This document shows positions 1 to 7,688 of a stretch of DNA of 15,015 nucleotides, in pieces. Source of the DNA: Fidelibacterota bacterium. GTDB lineage: Bacteria; Fidelibacterota; UBA8477. The first letter of the stretch is position 1; each line of letters starts with the position of its first letter. The stretch is from assembly GCA_021734045.1 (NCBI GenBank), contig JAIPJR010000063.1, positions 1-15,015 of the forward strand, written 5' to 3'. The translations under genes and the position numbers were made by a program. Below the pieces are notes generated by a model, which was not told the origin of the DNA, ran no database searches, and was given only the letters and a program-made list of their open reading frames with translations.

Positions 1-248
1 TGCTGAAGCATCAAATCGCCGGTTAAATCCGCACTCCCGGGGTTACGAATTTCCACGAATTGCAGTCGGCTGTCACCAATCTGCACAGCACCGAAATTCA
101 CCGAATCAGTGCTGAGTAAAAATTCAGGTGTAGGCTCCATGACGGGATTGCCCTGATCGGTGCACATGGTCAGAACAAGCAAGCTGAGACCAAGGAGCAG
201 ATATTGTCTAAAGTGGGAAAATTGCAGGATTGGAGATATAAATTTCAT
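1..248 (-). CDS. Exported Ig-like (choice-of-anchor D type) protein, probable lipoprotein, N-terminal part only
   Basis: Reading leftwards from the ATG at 246-248 gives 82 uninterrupted codons that run off the window edge. A TGA lies in frame two codons before this ATG, so the start is nearly fixed. A hydrophobic stretch (about residues 16-28) ends at Cys29 in LVLTMC. This resembles a lipobox, but Met at -1 is atypical; if the lipobox is real, the product is lipid-anchored. After a short linker rich in Pro and acidic residues, residues 46-82 have the pattern of the ASH / choice-of-anchor D Ig-like fold: a Phe-Gly-x-Val-x-x-Gly block at 52-58 and an Ile-x-Asn-x-Gly block at 67-71. Such domains are common in cell-surface proteins of FCB bacteria and mediate adhesion or assembly rather than catalysis. 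The function is unknown because most of the protein lies outside. It is divergent from copZ, with no evidence of a shared role. Confidence 0.72.
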   Translation of the reverse strand, partial: MKFISPILQFSHFRQYLLLGLSLLVLTMCTDQGNPVMEPTPEFLLSTDSVNFGAVQIGDSRLQFVEIRNPGSADLTGDLMLQ

Positions 249-272
249 CTTCGGTCAGACCCTCTGAGTTGA

Positions 273-300
273 ACCGGAAGGTATGATTTTCATTTCCGGT
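273..300. repeat. Dyad ACCGGAA / TTCCGGT
   Basis: Perfect 7-bp arms (273-279 and 294-300) are separated by 14 bp in the copZ/lipoprotein divergent region. They lie 25 bp before the minus-strand start codon and would fall in that gene's 5' leader. This could be an operator or an RNA hairpin. The left arm continues into GGAAGGT, which resembles a CueR half-site, but a full CueR operator is not present. Confidence 0.3.
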
Positions 301-315
301 CCGGGTGGTTCCACA

Positions 316-345
316 TTGTTTTGAGACTCATTCGCAATATATTTG
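316..345 (+). promoter_or_regulatory. Candidate FCB-type promoter for copZ-copA
   Basis: TTG at 316-318, a 19-bp gap and TATATTTG at 338-345 fit the TTG-N19-TAnnTTTG form known from the housekeeping promoters of Bacteroidetes. Transcription would start near 352, leaving a leader of about 190 nt before copZ, which is long. A TTGACA at 373-378 nearer the gene has no good -10 element at 16-18 bp. Whether this organism uses the FCB consensus is inferred. Confidence 0.33.
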
Positions 346-364
346 GCCGGAATGAAAATGCCAG
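336..364 (-). promoter_or_regulatory. Candidate promoter for the lipoprotein-like gene
   Basis: Read on the minus strand, CTGGCA (359-364) and TATATT (336-341) are 17 bp apart. They match the sigma-70 -35 and -10 consensus at 4/6 and 5/6 positions. The -10 element overlaps the plus-strand element at 338-345 because the shared core is nearly palindromic. The predicted leader would be about 80 nt. This is a pattern match only. Confidence 0.3.
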
Positions 365-543
365 CTGAATTCTTGACAGGGATGAAATTGTAACAGAGAA
401 CGACGGATACGATGGATTTTTATTGCACCGGAACACCAATCTTGCGGGGCATTAAAGCGTTACATTGATGAAATCCTTAACCATATTAGCCTTTATCAAT
501 AACACATACGATCCGACTGGTATCTTAAAGGAGAAAGAAGACA

Positions 544-780
544 ATGGAACAGTATAGATTTACCGTAGAAAAAATGACCTGTGACGGTTGTGCGGCCAAG
601 GTCAAAGCCGCCGCCGAAGCCGTCGAGGGTGTGGAAAATGTGGTGGTGGACCGCAAAAAGAAGCTGCTTACCCTGGATGCCGGCAGCGATCCAACCCAGC
701 AAGTTATTGAAAGCGTTTCAGCCACCGGCTACCCCACGCAGCCCAAGACCGGTGTCTTGAAGAAGCTATTCGGCGCTTGA
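544..780 (+). CDS. copZ: CopZ-like copper chaperone (single HMA domain)
   Basis: This 78-residue protein is a single heavy-metal-associated domain with the ferredoxin-like fold. The Cu(I) site is MTCDGC at residues 11-16 (Cys13 and Cys16), and Gly-Tyr near residue 62 matches the loop of the family. CopZ proteins bind Cu(I) in the cytoplasm and pass it to the copper ATPase, here encoded 61 bp downstream. A strong ribosome binding site, AAAGGAG (527-533), precedes the ATG with good spacing. The C-terminus carries a short basic tail (VLKKLF). The pair forms a standard copZ-copA unit; no CsoR or CueR regulator gene is visible next to it. The family assignment is firm, and the metal specificity (Cu rather than Hg or Zn) rests on the neighbour. 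Confidence 0.93.
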   Translation: MEQYRFTVEKMTCDGCAAKVKAAAEAVEGVENVVVDRKKKLLTLDAGSDPTQQVIESVSATGYPTQPKTGVLKKLFGA

Positions 781-841
781 GCTTAACGCCTCTCCCTGGT
801 GAGTCATTCGATTACCTAACCGGAAAACCCTGGTAATAGCC

Positions 842-3109
842 ATGACTGATTCGCAGCAACAAAGCGGCGCGGTGGAGCCTTCCGCAGCCATTCCCACCGA
901 AAGATCAAAACAGACCTTTGCCGTGGAGGGCATGACCTGCGCCAGTTGCGTGGCCAATGTGGAGAAAGCGCTGCGCACCGTCCCGGGTGTATCGGATGTG
1001 GTGGTGAATCTCACGATGGAAACAGCCACCATCGCCTCCGGGCAGGATGTTTCCGTCAAGAAGCTGAAACGCGCGGTGGATCGGGCGGGCTATAAGCTGG
1101 AGCCCAAGGGGTCTACTTCGCTGGTGGAACAGCAGCAACAAAACATGTCCCGCTGGCGAAAGTTACTTATCGTTCAGGCGCTGTTCGGTATCCCGCTCCT
1201 CCTCTATTCCATGCTGGAAATGTTCACCAGCGTGCATTTGCTGCCGGAAATGTGGCGTATCGGCGTACAATTCCTTTTGGCGGCTATCATCGTTTATACC
1301 GGACGTGGATATTATGCCCGCGGATTTCGGAATCTCTGGCACCGCTCACCGAATATGGATTCTCTGGTGGCGCTGGGGACCGGATCGGCTTTTGTCTATT
1401 CAGTCGTCACCAGTTTCAATCTGATATTTGACCTCAATATACCCGGTTTCTCCAAACTCTATTTTGAGGCAGCGGGTGTGATTCTTCTGTTCATCACCTT
1501 CGGAAAATGGCTGGAGGCGGTGGCCAAAGGCAAAACCACCGAATCGCTGGGAAAACTCATGGACCTTGCACCCAAACAGGCGCTGGTGAAGCGGGACGGC
1601 GACTGGGTTGCCATACCAGCGGATGAGGTGAAAATCGGTGAAACGGTGCTGGTGAAAGCCCACACGCAAATCCCAGTGGACGGCATGATTACCAGCGGGC
1701 ATTCCCATGTGGATGAAGCGGCTATTACAGGGGAATCCATTCCGGTTGAAAAGGGTGCCGGTGCTGAAGTGATTGGCGCCACCACCAATCTGTCCGGATC
1801 CATTGAGGTGGAAGCCCGGCAGGTGGGTAGTGAAACGGTTTTCGCCCGCATTATTAAATTGGTTGAAGAAGCCCAGGGCTCCAAAGCACCCATCCAGCAA
1901 TTGGCGGACAAGGTGGCGGCGGTTTTTGTGCCCACCATCCTGGTGCTGGCGCTGGTTTCCGGAATTTTCTGGATTTTCGCCGGCAATGGATTCGTATTCG
2001 CAGTGAATGTGATGATATCGGTGCTCATTATTGCCTGTCCTTGTGCGCTGGGACTGGCCACGCCCACGGCCGTGGTGGTCGGCACAGGCCGTGCAGCCGC
2101 TGCCGGAATTCTGATTAAATCTGCCGAGGCTCTCCAACCGTTGGGTGAAGTGAAGGCGATTGTGTTTGACAAAACCGGTACACTCACCGAAGGGCGTCCA
2201 CAGCTGCAGAAAGTGTATCCCGATCCGGGTAAATCCCAAGCGGTCAAAACACTCTTGGCAGGGGCTCCCGCCGTGGAGGCGCGGTCTGAGCATCCTTTGG
2301 CTCAGGCGATTGTTGATTTTGCCAAGAATCAGGGGCTTGTACTGCCGTCTGTGGAAAATTTTATCGCGCTCCCCGGCGAGGGCGTGGCCGCAGTGGTGGC
2401 TGGTGAGGAAATCAAAATTCACAACACCAGCAGCCTGATGGAAACAGATGCTGAACTGCACGCTCAGGCTCAGCGCTGGATGGAACAGGGATTTGTCACC
2501 GTGGTGGTAAGTCGGAACTCTAAACCCACCATGATTATGGGATTGGCTGATACGATTAAGTCCGATGCGAAAGAGATGATCACCGCATTACACGCGGCAG
2601 GTGTAAAAACCTGGATGCTCACCGGTGATCAGAAGCAGGTTGCCCGCCAAGTGGCGACGCAGGTTGGCATTGACAGTGAGCAAGTGAAATGGGGGGTGAA
2701 GCCGGATGAAAAGTTTGCGCATGTGGAAGCAGTGAAAGCCAAACATGGAAAAGTGGCTATGGTGGGGGATGGTGTGAATGACGCCCCGGCGCTGGTTGCT
2801 GCCGATGTGGGGATTTCATTCGGTCAGGGTACCGATGTGGCCATGAATGCAGCGCAGGTTGTACTTATGCGCAATGATTTGCACTTAATTTTGAAAGCCG
2901 CCAATCTCAGCCGCGCCACACTACGCAAGATCAAACAGAATTTATTCTGGGCATTTGCCTACAATGTGGTGGGCGTTCCTATTGCCATGGGGGTTCTCTA
3001 TCCATTCACGGGGCATCTGCTGCATCCCATGCTGGCCGGACTGGCCATGGCGCTGTCATCGGTAAGTGTGGTAAGCAATACCCTTCTACTCAAGTTAAAG
3101 CGCATCTGA
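842..3109 (+). CDS. copA: Copper-exporting P-type ATPase CopA (P1B-1)
   Basis: The 755-residue Cu(I) pump moves copper out of the cytoplasm at the cost of ATP. In order: one N-terminal HMA domain with MTCASC (31-36), eight predicted membrane segments, the actuator motif TGES (296-299), the transmembrane CPC (399-401), the phosphorylated Asp443 in DKTGT, the SEHP nucleotide-binding motif with His484, and GDGVND (642-647). Tyr707-Asn708 in segment 7 and Met736-x-x-Ser-Ser740 in segment 8 complete the P1B-1 signature that specifies Cu(I). Length is normal for a CopA with one HMA domain. The start is fixed by a TGA in frame at 800-802 and the absence of another usable start before 842. No clear Shine-Dalgarno precedes it, so translation may depend on the upstream copZ message. 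All catalytic motifs are intact. Confidence 0.97.
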   Translation: MTDSQQQSGAVEPSAAIPTERSKQTFAVEGMTCASCVANVEKALRTVPGVSDVVVNLTMETATIASGQDVSVKKLKRAVDRAGYKLEPKGSTSLVEQQQQNMSRWRKLLIVQALFGIPLLLYSMLEMFTSVHLLPEMWRIGVQFLLAAIIVYTGRGYYARGFRNLWHRSPNMDSLVALGTGSAFVYSVVTSFNLIFDLNIPGFSKLYFEAAGVILLFITFGKWLEAVAKGKTTESLGKLMDLAPKQALVKRDGDWVAIPADEVKIGETVLVKAHTQIPVDGMITSGHSHVDEAAITGESIPVEKGAGAEVIGATTNLSGSIEVEARQVGSETVFARIIKLVEEAQGSKAPIQQLADKVAAVFVPTILVLALVSGIFWIFAGNGFVFAVNVMISVLIIACPCALGLATPTAVVVGTGRAAAAGILIKSAEALQPLGEVKAIVFDKTGTLTEGRPQLQKVYPDPGKSQAVKTLLAGAPAVEARSEHPLAQAIVDFAKNQGLVLPSVENFIALPGEGVAAVVAGEEIKIHNTSSLMETDAELHAQAQRWMEQGFVTVVVSRNSKPTMIMGLADTIKSDAKEMITALHAAGVKTWMLTGDQKQVARQVATQVGIDSEQVKWGVKPDEKFAHVEAVKAKHGKVAMVGDGVNDAPALVAADVGISFGQGTDVAMNAAQVVLMRNDLHLILKAANLSRATLRKIKQNLFWAFAYNVVGVPIAMGVLYPFTGHLLHPMLAGLAMALSSVSVVSNTLLLKLKRI

Positions 3110-3180
3110 TTCCCACTACACCCGGTTGATTATTCCGAAATTCGGTAGGGATTGGCTCTCCCCATGTTTACAATTAATGC

Positions 3181-3215
3181 TGGTTTGGACGCCCTGGAAA
3201 ATAGTCCTTAAACCA
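3181..3215. repeat. Inverted repeat in the copA-M50 gap
   Basis: TGGTTTGGAC (3181-3190) pairs with GTCC (3204-3207) and AAACCA (3210-3215), with TT bulged out and a 13-nt loop. No T-run follows, so it is not a typical terminator. It sits between copA and the six-gene operon and could be an RNA structure or a protein-binding site. A smaller palindrome, CCGAA-A-TTCGG, lies at 3135-3145 in the same gap. Confidence 0.35.
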
Positions 3216-3234
3216 TTGATAAATGAACAGTTGA

Positions 3235-3264
3235 AGCACAATCCGCCGGGTGCAGATTTGGCAT
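3235..3264 (+). promoter_or_regulatory. Weak FCB-type promoter candidate for the M50-to-patatin operon
   Basis: TTG (3234-3236, within a base), a 19-bp gap and CAGATTTG form a one-mismatch version of TTG-N19-TAnnTTTG, with the same spacing as the copZ candidate. It would place the start of transcription only a few bases before the ribosome binding site of the first gene. No better sigma-70-like pair was found in the 168-bp gap. Confidence 0.22.
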
Positions 3265-3277
3265 AAAAAGGAATTGA

Positions 3278-3922
3278 ATGGACGGAATTAATCTCACCAT
3301 GTTGCTTGTCTCAGTGCCCCCCATTTTGCTGGCATTGACTCTGCATGAATATGCCCACGGGTGGGTCGCCTACCGATTGGGGGACCCCACGGCCAAACTC
3401 ATGGGACGCCTGACCCTGAACCCACTGGCGCATCTTGATCCGTTTGGGACGCTCATGATTTTTCTGGTGCGGTTTGGTTGGGCCAAACCGGTTCCCGTGG
3501 ATCCACGCTACCTGCAAAATCCCAAGCGGGATATGATGTGGATTGCTGCGGCCGGACCAGGTATGAATATGGTTTTGGCGCTGGTGTCAGGCATTCTCCT
3601 GCGCATCATGATGAGTGCCGGGATGACCGGGCAGGGAACCAGCACCGGCAGCCTGATTTTCATGATGGTGTACCTGTCAGTTTACATCAATCTGGCGCTG
3701 GCGGTTTTTAATATTATTCCGCTGCCACCGCTGGATGGATCCCGGATCCTGGCCGGTATACTACCAAACCGGTACGCACCAACCCTGCACATGCTGGAGA
3801 CCCGCGGACCCATGATATTGATGGGGGTTATCCTGCTGGGCATGTTTACCAATTTTCATATCATCGGTATGGTAATCAGGCCATTCGTGAATTTTTTCAT
3901 GTGGGTTTTTGCAGGGATTTAA
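3278..3922 (+). CDS. Site-2 protease family (M50) membrane metalloprotease
   Basis: This is a 214-residue integral membrane protein of the short M50 group (YwhC-like). The zinc ligands are in HEYAH (residues 23-27, inside the first helix) and Asp153 of the NIIPLPPLDG motif (145-154). NPLAHLDPFG (48-57) and GWAKPVPV (67-74) are the conserved blocks characteristic of this subgroup, and AAGPGMN follows at 91-97. Family members cut substrates within the membrane, but the substrates of the short YwhC-type proteins are mostly unknown. No PDZ domain is present, unlike RseP. The ribosome binding site AAAAGGAA (3266-3273) is good. It is the first gene of a close-packed six-gene run, and its stop is two bases before the next start, suggesting tight coupling with the following small membrane protein. 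Confidence 0.9.
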   Translation: MDGINLTMLLVSVPPILLALTLHEYAHGWVAYRLGDPTAKLMGRLTLNPLAHLDPFGTLMIFLVRFGWAKPVPVDPRYLQNPKRDMMWIAAAGPGMNMVLALVSGILLRIMMSAGMTGQGTSTGSLIFMMVYLSVYINLALAVFNIIPLPPLDGSRILAGILPNRYAPTLHMLETRGPMILMGVILLGMFTNFHIIGMVIRPFVNFFMWVFAGI

Positions 3923-3924
3923 CC

Positions 3925-4119
3925 ATGGGATTTCTCAATCAGCGTCCACGCAGACATTATTCACGCTTTGACCGGGCAATGGAGGGAGAGAAGCGACGCC
4001 GGATTGAATTTCACCGGCTCCAACGCTATGAACGCCCCAAAGGACGGAGTTTGTTCTGGTTGCTGGTCATGGTTGCTGTGGTGGTGTACCTACTCTATTA
4101 TCTTACACAGTTGAATTAG
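3925..4119 (+). CDS. Small single-pass membrane protein of unknown function
   Basis: The protein has 64 residues. The first 41 are hydrophilic and strongly basic, with several Arg/Lys clusters. Residues 42-60 form one hydrophobic helix, and only a few residues (TQLN) follow. The positive-inside rule predicts the N-terminus in the cytoplasm with a tail-anchored layout. I chose the ATG at 3925 rather than the in-frame ATG at 3901 because 3901 lies inside the M50 gene. AGGG at about 3913-3916 provides a ribosome binding site for 3925, and the start follows the M50 stop by 2 bp. I do not recognise the family. The coupling to an intramembrane protease suggests a partner or substrate, which is inference. 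The codon pattern and position in the operon make it likely to be a real gene. Confidence 0.72.
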   Translation: MGFLNQRPRRHYSRFDRAMEGEKRRRIEFHRLQRYERPKGRSLFWLLVMVAVVVYLLYYLTQLN

Positions 4120-4140
4120 AAAAAAACACAGGGGAGAAGT

Positions 4141-5829
4141 ATGTCTCAAATCGTCGAATGTGTACCCAATTTTAGCGAAGGCCGTGATCTGGCTGTGATA
4201 AAACAAATTACCGACGAAATTGAGAAGGTTGACGGGGCTAAACTTCTGGATGTGGACCCCGGTGCCGACACCAACCGAACGGTGGTCACATTGGTCGGTT
4301 CACCGAACGCAGTGGTTGAAGCTGCGTTCCAGGCTATTAAGAAGGCGTCAGAGCTCATTGATATGCGCCAACATTCAGGTGCGCACCCCCGTATGGGTGC
4401 CACGGATGTTTGCCCGTTTATCCCGGTAGCCAATATGACCATGGCGGAGTGTGCTGAATTGGCTCGTCGTCTCGGAAAACGGGTGGGAGAGGAATTAGAT
4501 ATTCCGGTCTATTTGTACGAATTTGCTGCCAGCCGGGAAGACCGACGGAATCTGGCGGATATCCGGGCTGGTGAGTACGAAGCGCTGGCGGAGAAAATGA
4601 AGGATGCTGATTTCGCACCCGATTTCGGCTCTGCCAAATTCAATGCCCGCTCAGGCGCTACGGTGATTGGTGCCCGGAAATTTCTCATTGCTTACAATGT
4701 GAATCTGAATACCCGCAATCGTAAAATGGCTTCTGATATTGCGTTGGACATTCGCGAAAAGGGACGCGCCAAGCGGGATAAAAACGGCAAAATCATTCGT
4801 GATGCAGATGGCAAAATGGTGAAGGTGCCCGGGACGCTGAAGGCGGTGAAAGCGGTGGGCTGGTACATCGATGAATACAAAATGGCGCAGATTTCCATGA
4901 ATCTGGTAGATTTTGATGTGACGCCGTTGTATAAAGCCTTTGATGAAGTTTGTGAGCAAGCCACACGTCGCGGGCTACGCGTCACCGGCAGCGAACTGGT
5001 GGGTTTGGTGCCGCTGAGCGCCATGCTCGATGCTGGCAGGTATTACCTGAAAAAGCAGGGCAATTCCACAGCCGTCCCGGAGAAGGAACTGGTACGACTG
5101 GCCATTCAGTCCATGGGATTGAGTGAAATTACACCCTTTGATCCGGAAGAAAAAATCATCGAATACCAGTTGCGCGATAAGAAAAAACCTTCCCTGGTAA
5201 GAATGCCGGTGGATGATTTTGCCGATGAACTAGCCTCTGATTCACCCGCGCCGGGGGGTGGTTCCGTAGCAGCGCTGGCGGGATCGCTCGGTGCGGCGCT
5301 GGTGAATATGGTGGGCGTCCTCACCTTTGGAAAAAAGGGTTATGAAGCGGTCACCGAGGAGGTGGAAACCCTGTCCCTAAAAGCCGGGGCATTGAAAGAA
5401 AAATTGCTCAACCTGGTAGACGAGGACACCGAGTCCTTTAATCAGGTCATGGCAGCCATGCGGATGAAAAAGAAGACTGAAGAAGAAAAAAACGCCCGGG
5501 CGAAGGCTATTGAAAAAGCGACTCAGGAATCTGCGAAAGTTCCGCTGAAAGTGATGGAATCGGCCCTGGAGGTGGGAAAACTGGCTGTCCGGATGGCTGC
5601 AGTGGGGAACCAGAATTCACTCTCAGATGCCGGTGTGGGAATCCTCATGGCCAGAGCCGCGCTGGAAGGTGCAGCCATGAATGTGCTTATCAATCTGCAG
5701 GGGTTGACCGACACGGCATTCGTGGAAAAGATTACGGGTCAAGTGACCTCATTGCGTGGTGAGATGAAGGAACTGGCGGAGACAAATCTGGGTTCAATTT
5801 TCGACACATTGCAAACACCCGGGAAATAA
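4141..5829 (+). CDS. ftcD: Bifunctional glutamate formimidoyltransferase / formimidoyl-THF cyclodeaminase
   Basis: This 562-residue enzyme moves the formimino group from formiminoglutamate (a histidine breakdown product) to tetrahydrofolate. It then deaminates the product to 5,10-methenyl-THF, feeding the one-carbon pool. The transferase half starts with IVECVPNFSEGRD and has the catalytic His at position 82 (in HSGAHPRMG), the same number as in the pig enzyme. Its second subdomain runs to about 340. The cyclodeaminase half (about 350-560) has the SPAPGGGS loop at 368-375. Compared with the mammalian protein (541 residues), there is a charged insert at about 211-231 (KNGK...DADGK), as I recall from bacterial homologues. 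GGGGAG (4131-4136) is the ribosome binding site. No other histidine-utilisation gene (hutH, hutU, hutI) is in the window, so its role may be in folate metabolism generally. Confidence 0.95.
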   Translation: MSQIVECVPNFSEGRDLAVIKQITDEIEKVDGAKLLDVDPGADTNRTVVTLVGSPNAVVEAAFQAIKKASELIDMRQHSGAHPRMGATDVCPFIPVANMTMAECAELARRLGKRVGEELDIPVYLYEFAASREDRRNLADIRAGEYEALAEKMKDADFAPDFGSAKFNARSGATVIGARKFLIAYNVNLNTRNRKMASDIALDIREKGRAKRDKNGKIIRDADGKMVKVPGTLKAVKAVGWYIDEYKMAQISMNLVDFDVTPLYKAFDEVCEQATRRGLRVTGSELVGLVPLSAMLDAGRYYLKKQGNSTAVPEKELVRLAIQSMGLSEITPFDPEEKIIEYQLRDKKKPSLVRMPVDDFADELASDSPAPGGGSVAALAGSLGAALVNMVGVLTFGKKGYEAVTEEVETLSLKAGALKEKLLNLVDEDTESFNQVMAAMRMKKKTEEEKNARAKAIEKATQESAKVPLKVMESALEVGKLAVRMAAVGNQNSLSDAGVGILMARAALEGAAMNVLINLQGLTDTAFVEKITGQVTSLRGEMKELAETNLGSIFDTLQTPGK

Positions 5830-5837
5830 GCAATCGC

Positions 5838-7688
5838 ATGACCTCCAAAATCCATATTCTGCCGGAAATCCTCACCAATAAAATTGCCGCTGGCGAAGTG
5901 ATTCAGCGCCCGGCCTCCGTGGTGAAAGAGTTAATGGAAAATGCCATTGACGCCGGCGCGGATAAGATCGAGGTCACGATAGAGCAGGGCGGTCGTACCC
6001 TGATCCAGGTTACGGATAATGGCCAGGGGATGAACGGGGATGAATTAAAGCTGGCTTTCCGCCGACACGCCACCAGCAAAATCGCAAAAGTGGATGATTT
6101 GTTTAAAATCGCCACGCTGGGTTTTCGGGGGGAGGCATTAGCAAGTATCGCCTCGGTGGCCATGGTTGAAGCGATTTCCAAATCTGCTGACGGTGACGAT
6201 ACCGAAGCGTTTGTTCTGAAATACGATGCTGGCCGGGAGACCACCTTTGAGCCGTCCGCCTGGCCGGTGGGTACGCAGATTACGATTAAAAACCTGTTTT
6301 TCAATGTGCCGGCCCGGCTCAAATTCCTCAAAGGTAAACGGACCGAACTCAACCATATTCTGGATATTTTTAAGCCGCTGGCATTGTCCCATCCGGATTT
6401 ACAATTCAAACTGACCTCAGATCAAAAAGTACTGTTGGATTGTAAACCCGGCGATCCAGGTCAGCGCATCGTGCAGATCTTTGGGCGAGAATATGAGAAG
6501 AAAATCGTTTCGGTGGAAAACACCCGCGGGCAGGTGAAGATCACCGGATACATCGGGAATCTGGACCTGGTGCGGGTAGCGCGCGGTGAACAATATTTGT
6601 TCGTCAATGGCCGTCCCGTGACGGATCGACTGCTGAATAATGCCGTTTACGGTGCTTATCGTAGCCTGATCCAACGGGGAGAATTCCCCTTTTTTGTGCT
6701 CATGGTGGACTTACCACCGGCAGAAGTGGATGTGAATGTCCATCCCACCAAAAGTGAGGTGAAATTCAAAGATGAATGGCGGGTATACCACATCCTGAAG
6801 GAAACGGTGGAAACAGGCCTGCGGGAAACCATGAAAATGGTTCCGGGCCTGCATGACCGTCCCCGCGCCCAATCCTTTTTCAGTCGTCCCGAACCGGCAC
6901 CTTTCTCACCGGATCAGACACCGCGGGGGGAATACGCGGGTCCTAATCCCAATCCCGATCCCAATCAATTTAACCTGTATGGTGGAGGTGAGCCGGGAAC
7001 CGGACCTACCCGGTTTCCCGAGCGGTCGGCGGAAGACAGCGAATTGCTGCGCAAAGCGCGGGAGTTTTCCCAGGTTTTACAACGCAACCCCGAACCCGTA
7101 GCCAGGGGACCGGAACGTACGGCCGGTGGATTTATCTGGCAGGTGCACAACAAGTATATTCTGAGTCAGATCAACAGCGGTATTGCCATTATCGACCAGC
7201 ATGTTGCCCATGAGCGGATTTTGTTTGAAGAGGCGATGCACCAGTTGGATACCCGCAGTGGCCACTCCCAAACGCTGTTATTTCCCCAAACCGTTGAATT
7301 TCCACCCGATGACTATAACACACTATTGGACATTTTACCCGATTTGAACAAGCTGGGATTCCAGGTTCGTGAATTTGGTCCACGGACGTTGCTCATTGAG
7401 GCGGTCCCGGTGGACATGCGTGGCGGCGCAGAAGGGGATGTGCTGCGGGAGATTGTGGATTATTACCGCTCCAATCGTGAGTTTGATTATTCACCCGGTA
7501 AGCGACTCTCAGCTTCCTATGCCTGTAAAGCGGCTGTGAAAGCCGGTGATCCGCTGACGGAAGAGGAGATGCGGACTTTGGTGGACCGGCTCTTTGCTAC
7601 GGAGCATCCCTTCTATTGCCCTCACGGGCGACCCATTATTATCCAATTAACCATCGACGAACTGGACAAACGCTTCGAGCGCCACTAA
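5838..7688 (+). CDS. mutL: DNA mismatch repair protein MutL with endonuclease motif
   Basis: MutL couples mismatch recognition by MutS to strand removal. The N-terminal GHKL ATPase is intact: Glu31 and Asn35 in ELMENAIDAG, DNGQGM (60-65) and GFRGEAL (95-101). A Pro/Gly/Asn-rich linker spans about residues 335-435. The C-terminal domain has the metal-binding endonuclease motif DQHVAHE...E (453-464; Val replaces the usual Ala), ACK (562-564) and CPHGRP (594-599). This is therefore a nicking-type MutL, as in bacteria that lack MutH. The 616-residue length is normal. Only 8 bp separate it from ftcD and no strong Shine-Dalgarno is visible, suggesting reinitiation or coupling. mutS is not in the window. 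Its stop overlaps the miaA start as TAATG. Confidence 0.97.
   Translation: MTSKIHILPEILTNKIAAGEVIQRPASVVKELMENAIDAGADKIEVTIEQGGRTLIQVTDNGQGMNGDELKLAFRRHATSKIAKVDDLFKIATLGFRGEALASIASVAMVEAISKSADGDDTEAFVLKYDAGRETTFEPSAWPVGTQITIKNLFFNVPARLKFLKGKRTELNHILDIFKPLALSHPDLQFKLTSDQKVLLDCKPGDPGQRIVQIFGREYEKKIVSVENTRGQVKITGYIGNLDLVRVARGEQYLFVNGRPVTDRLLNNAVYGAYRSLIQRGEFPFFVLMVDLPPAEVDVNVHPTKSEVKFKDEWRVYHILKETVETGLRETMKMVPGLHDRPRAQSFFSRPEPAPFSPDQTPRGEYAGPNPNPDPNQFNLYGGGEPGTGPTRFPERSAEDSELLRKAREFSQVLQRNPEPVARGPERTAGGFIWQVHNKYILSQINSGIAIIDQHVAHERILFEEAMHQLDTRSGHSQTLLFPQTVEFPPDDYNTLLDILPDLNKLGFQVREFGPRTLLIEAVPVDMRGGAEGDVLREIVDYYRSNREFDYSPGKRLSASYACKAAVKAGDPLTEEEMRTLVDRLFATEHPFYCPHGRPIIIQLTIDELDKRFERH
6942..6965 (+). 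repeat. Four tandem 6-bp units in the mutL linker
   Basis: Four consecutive copies of a CCCAAT-like hexamer (CCTAAT, CCCAAT, CCCGAT, CCCAAT) encode Pro-Asn-Pro-Asn-Pro-Asp-Pro-Asn in the disordered linker of MutL. The unit length keeps the frame, so slippage would add or remove two residues without truncation. Confidence 0.75.

Noticed and set aside
373-396. TTGACA at 373-378 as the copZ -35 element
   Set aside because: The -35 match is perfect, but no -10-like hexamer lies 16-18 bp downstream.
1400-2461. 353-codon minus-strand open frame inside copA
   Set aside because: It is the antisense of an intact, motif-complete copA. It has low-complexity His/Gly/Asn composition, no family motif and no start context.
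3901-3924. Upstream ATG for the 64-residue membrane protein
   Set aside because: It overlaps the end of the M50 gene. The ATG at 3925 has a ribosome binding site and follows the stop directly.
7616-7687. Upstream ATG for miaA
   Set aside because: It lies inside the conserved CPHGRP region of mutL, and the extra residues have no MiaA counterpart. The TAATG start at 7688 fits better.
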